Positions 61,498-64,000 of a stretch of DNA of 64,000 nucleotides are shown here, in pieces. Made by a program: the position numbers and the translations under genes. The notes under the pieces are model-generated. The model was not told where the DNA came from. It saw only the letters and a list, made by a program, of their open reading frames with translations, and did not search any database. Position 1 is the first letter of the stretch, and every line of letters starts with the position of its first letter. Source of the stretch: Mycobacterium sp. 852014-50255_SCH5639931 (GTDB taxonomy: Bacteria; Actinomycetota; Actinomycetes; Mycobacteriales; Mycobacteriaceae); the NCBI RefSeq assembly GCF_001665605.1, contig NZ_LZSV01000035.1, positions 310,001 through 374,000 of the forward strand, given 5' to 3'.

Positions 61498-62511
61498 CTA
61501 CGCCGTCTCGGTGATGGGCCGGTCGACCCAGCTCATCAGGTCGCGCAGCTTCTTGCCGGTCACCTCGATGGGGTGCTCGGCGTTCTCCTTGCGCAGCTGC
61601 TCGAGTTGCTTGTTGCCGCCCTCGACGTTGGCGACCAGCTTCTTGGTGAAGGTGCCGTCCTGGATGTCGCGCAAAATCTCTCGCATCCGCTCCTTGGTGC
61701 CGGCGTCGATGACCCGCGGCCCCGACAGGTACCCGCCGAACTCGGCGGTGTCGGACACCGAGTAATTCATCCGGGCGATGCCGCCCTCGTACATCAGGTC
61801 GACGATCAGCTTCAGCTCGTGCAGCACCTCGAAGTAGGCCATCTCCGGCGGGTAGCCGGCCTCCACCATGACGTCGAAACCGGTCTTCACCAATTCCTCT
61901 GTGCCACCGCACAACACGGCCTGCTCACCGAACAGGTCGGTTTCGGTTTCGTCCTTGAAGGTGGTCTTGATGACGCCGGCCCGAGTGCCGCCGATGGCCT
62001 TGGCGTAGGACAGCGCGAGCGCCTCGCCGTTGCCGGTCGGGTCCTGGTCGACCGCGATCAGGCACGGCACGCCCTTGCCGTCGACGAACTGACGGCGCAC
62101 CAGGTGGCCGGGCCCCTTCGGGGCGACCATCGCGACGGTGACGTCGGCGGGCGGCTTGATCAGACCGAAGTGGATGTTGAGGCCGTGCCCGAAGAACAGC
62201 GCGTCACCGGGCTTGAGGTTGGGCTCGATGTCGTTCTTGAAGATGTCCGCCTGCGCGGTGTCGGGCGCCAACAGCATGATGACGTCGGCCCACTTGGCCA
62301 CCTCGGCGGGGGTGTCGACGTCCAGGCCCTGCTCCTCGACCTTGGCCCGCGACTTCGAACCCTCCTTCAGCCCGACGCGCACCTGCACACCGGAGTCGCG
62401 CAGGCTCAGCGAGTGCGCGTGCCCTTGGCTGCCGTACCCGATCACACCGACCTTGCGGCCCTGGATGATCGACAGGTCTGCGTCGTCGTCGTAGAACATT
62501 TCTAGTGCCAC
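61498..62511 (-). CDS. ilvC: Ketol-acid reductoisomerase
   Basis: A 337-residue class I enzyme of branched-chain amino acid synthesis. Seen: NADPH loop GYGSQGHAHSLSLRDSG, PKGPGHLVRR, and metal/substrate residues in DETETDLFGEQ. GTG at 62511 is preferred because AGGAG is 10 bases upstream, although ATG at 62499 gives the start used for homologues. Third gene of ilvBNC; 21 bases separate it from ilvN. Confidence 0.95.
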   Translation of the reverse strand: MALEMFYDDDADLSIIQGRKVGVIGYGSQGHAHSLSLRDSGVQVRVGLKEGSKSRAKVEEQGLDVDTPAEVAKWADVIMLLAPDTAQADIFKNDIEPNLKPGDALFFGHGLNIHFGLIKPPADVTVAMVAPKGPGHLVRRQFVDGKGVPCLIAVDQDPTGNGEALALSYAKAIGGTRAGVIKTTFKDETETDLFGEQAVLCGGTEELVKTGFDVMVEAGYPPEMAYFEVLHELKLIVDLMYEGGIARMNYSVSDTAEFGGYLSGPRVIDAGTKERMREILRDIQDGTFTKKLVANVEGGNKQLEQLRKENAEHPIEVTGKKLRDLMSWVDRPITETA

Positions 62512-62532
62512 TGTTGAATATCTCCTTGTGTG

Positions 62533-63033
62533 TTACTTGGCCGTGGCGATGCCGCGCGGACCGCGAGACAACGACACCACTCCCGATTGGACTATCTCGC
62601 GTATACCGAACGGTTCCAGCACCCGCAGCAGCGCCTCGATCTTGCCGCGATCACCGGTCGCCTCGATGGTCAGCGCCTCGGTCGATACGTCAATCACCTT
62701 GGCGCGGAACAGGTTCACCGCTTCGATCACCTGACTGCGGGTGCCCGCGTCGGCGCGCACCTTGATCAGCGCCAGCTCGCGCGACACCGCGCCACCCTCG
62801 TCGAGCTCGACGATCTTGATGACGTTGATCAGCTTATTGAGCTGCTTGGTGATCTGCTCGAGCGGTGTCTCCTCGGCGCTGACCACAATCGTCATGCGCG
62901 ACATGTCCTTTTGCTCGGTGGCGCCGACGGCCAGCGACTCGATGTTGAAACCGCGCCGGGAGAACAGCGCCGCCACGCGCGCGAGCACACCGGGCTTGTC
63001 CTCCACCAACACCGACAGCGTGTGCGTGTGCAT
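62533..63033 (-). CDS. ilvN: Acetolactate synthase small (regulatory) subunit
   Basis: A 166-residue regulatory subunit. The N-terminal ACT domain (HTLSVLVEDKPGVLARVAALFSRRGFNIESL) binds valine for feedback inhibition, and a second ACT-like domain follows. Start ATG at 63033 overlaps the ilvB stop by 1 base (TGATG), coupling the two subunits. The frame is open to 63129 within ilvB but that extension is not used. Confidence 0.95.
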   Translation of the reverse strand: MHTHTLSVLVEDKPGVLARVAALFSRRGFNIESLAVGATEQKDMSRMTIVVSAEETPLEQITKQLNKLINVIKIVELDEGGAVSRELALIKVRADAGTRSQVIEAVNLFRAKVIDVSTEALTIEATGDRGKIEALLRVLEPFGIREIVQSGVVSLSRGPRGIATAK

Positions 63034-64000
63034 CAGGCGTGCCCTTCGCTCTCGTCGTCGAACAGCGGGCGAATGCCGCGGGCGGCCTGAATCTCGTCGT
63101 TGCTGGTGCCGGCGGCCACCATCGGCCACACCTGCGCGTCCGCGCCGACGATGAAGTCGATCACCACCGGACGGTCGGTGATCGCCCGGGCCGCCTTGAT
63201 CACGTCTTCGACGTCTTCCTCACGCTCGCAACGCAATCCGACACAACCCAACGCCTCCGCCAGCTTGACGAAGTCCGGGATGCGATGCGAATGCGTGGCC
63301 AGGTCCGTCTGCGAATACCGCTCCTGGTAGAACAGCGTCTGCCACTGGCGCACCATGCCCAGGTTGCCGTTGTTGATCAGTGCCACCTTGATGGGCACGC
63401 CTTCGATCGCGCAGGTGGCCAACTCCTGATTAGTCATCTGGAAGCAGCCGTCGCCGTCGATGGCCCACACCTCGGCCTCCGGGCGAGCCATCTTGGCCCC
63501 CATGGCCGCCGGGATGGCGAACCCCATGGTGCCCAGTCCGCCGGAGTTGATCCAGGTGCGCGGGTTCTCGTACGAGATGAACTGCGCCGCCCACATCTGG
63601 TGCTGGCCCACCCCGGCGACGTACACCGCGTCCGGGCCGGCGATCTGACCCAGCTTCTCGATGACGTATTCCGGACCGAGACTGCCGTCGCTCTGCGGGT
63701 CGTAGCTCAGCGGGTAGGTGGACTGAACGCTGTCCAGGTAGGCCCACCAGTCGGTCATGTCGACGTTGCCCGGAATGTCGTAGTGCCGCAGCATCGCGAT
63801 CAGGTCGGTGATGACCGCTTTGACGTCGCCGACGATCGGAACGTCGGCATGGCGGTTCTTGCCGATCTCGGCCGGGTCGATGTCGGCGTGAATGACCTTG
63901 GCCTCCGGCGCGAAGGTGTCGAGCTTGCCGGTCACCCGGTCGTCGAAGCGGGTGCCCAGGGCGATCAGCAGGTCGCTGCGCTGCAGGGCCGCCACCGCGG
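63033..64000 (-). CDS. ilvB: Acetolactate synthase large subunit (partial, 5' end off window)
   Basis: The C-terminal 322 or so residues of a ThDP-dependent synthase; the start lies beyond 64000. The ThDP motif is present: GDGCFQM to INNGNLGM, and the FAD/central domain ends in ALGTRFDDRVTGKL. The tail ends DDESEGHA. Probably one transcript ilvB-ilvN-ilvC. Confidence 0.95.
   Translation of the reverse strand, partial: AVAALQRSDLLIALGTRFDDRVTGKLDTFAPEAKVIHADIDPAEIGKNRHADVPIVGDVKAVITDLIAMLRHYDIPGNVDMTDWWAYLDSVQSTYPLSYDPQSDGSLGPEYVIEKLGQIAGPDAVYVAGVGQHQMWAAQFISYENPRTWINSGGLGTMGFAIPAAMGAKMARPEAEVWAIDGDGCFQMTNQELATCAIEGVPIKVALINNGNLGMVRQWQTLFYQERYSQTDLATHSHRIPDFVKLAEALGCVGLRCEREEDVEDVIKAARAITDRPVVIDFIVGADAQVWPMVAAGTSNDEIQAARGIRPLFDDESEGHA

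Noticed and set aside
1..64000. CRISPR arrays, insertion sequences, prophage or integrase genes
   Set aside because: No spaced direct repeats, transposase or integrase motifs were seen in any frame.

Overview
The window is a gene-dense, high-GC stretch (essentially no gap above 350 bases) whose gene order matches the M. tuberculosis segment from about Rv2910c to Rv3003c, read from recognisable protein families: dacB2, ffh, glnD-glnB-amt, ftsY-smc, fpg-rnc, sepIVA, coaD, VKOR/DsbA, lipN, recG, ung, thiL, ddlA, gpsA, fbiD, ppk, mutT1, hupB, leuDC, gltX, leuB, serA, ilvCNB. GTG/TTG starts, a lysine-rich HU tail (HupB), F420 genes (fbiD and an F420-dependent oxidoreductase) and SepIVA all point to Mycobacterium. 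The large PDIM/phenolglycolipid polyketide block that separates the sepIVA and Rv2963 homologues in M. tuberculosis is absent (about 330 bases instead), and the pknI and pca positions are empty, so this is a non-tuberculous species, most simply one resembling the M. avium complex (inference from synteny, not a database match).

Layout. 0-7.7 kb: envelope carboxypeptidase, a TetR/aminoacylase pair, a second amidohydrolase, and the SRP GTPase ffh. 7.7-19 kb: a helicase, the ammonium operon amt-glnB-glnD, then the ftsY and smc genes. 19-25 kb: acylphosphatase, OsmC, a PIG-L deacetylase, the fpg-rnc-DUF177 cluster, sepIVA, and a membrane permease behind a CsoR-type operator. 25-35 kb: coaD-rsmD, the VKOR-DsbA disulfide pair, lipN, an aldo-keto reductase, a secreted HNH protein, recG and a DAK2-family protein, then rpmB. 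35-41 kb: an accessory redox island of three SDRs, a SnoaL-like protein, an unrecognised 414-residue protein, a nitroreductase and an MDR oxidoreductase, arranged around a divergent promoter. 41-64 kb: ung, thiL, ddlA, gpsA, fbiD, ppk, mutT1, hupB, leucine biosynthesis with its IclR regulator, tRNA-Glu and tRNA-Gln beside gltX, an FAH-family hydrolase, an MFS transporter overlapping leuB, serA, wrbA and the ilvBNC operon (ilvB runs off the right edge).

How the genes work together. leuDC, leuB and ilvBNC make up most of branched-chain amino acid synthesis. gltX and the two tRNAs downstream of it form a glutamyl-tRNA set. amt-glnB-glnD is a nitrogen-sensing unit. VKOR and the DsbA-like protein form a periplasmic disulfide-forming pair. 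Most of the window is ordinary housekeeping. The parts least explained by known biology are the 35-41 kb island, the CsoR-type operator in front of the His-tailed permease, and a hairpin-forming dispersed repeat present in two copies 55 kb apart.
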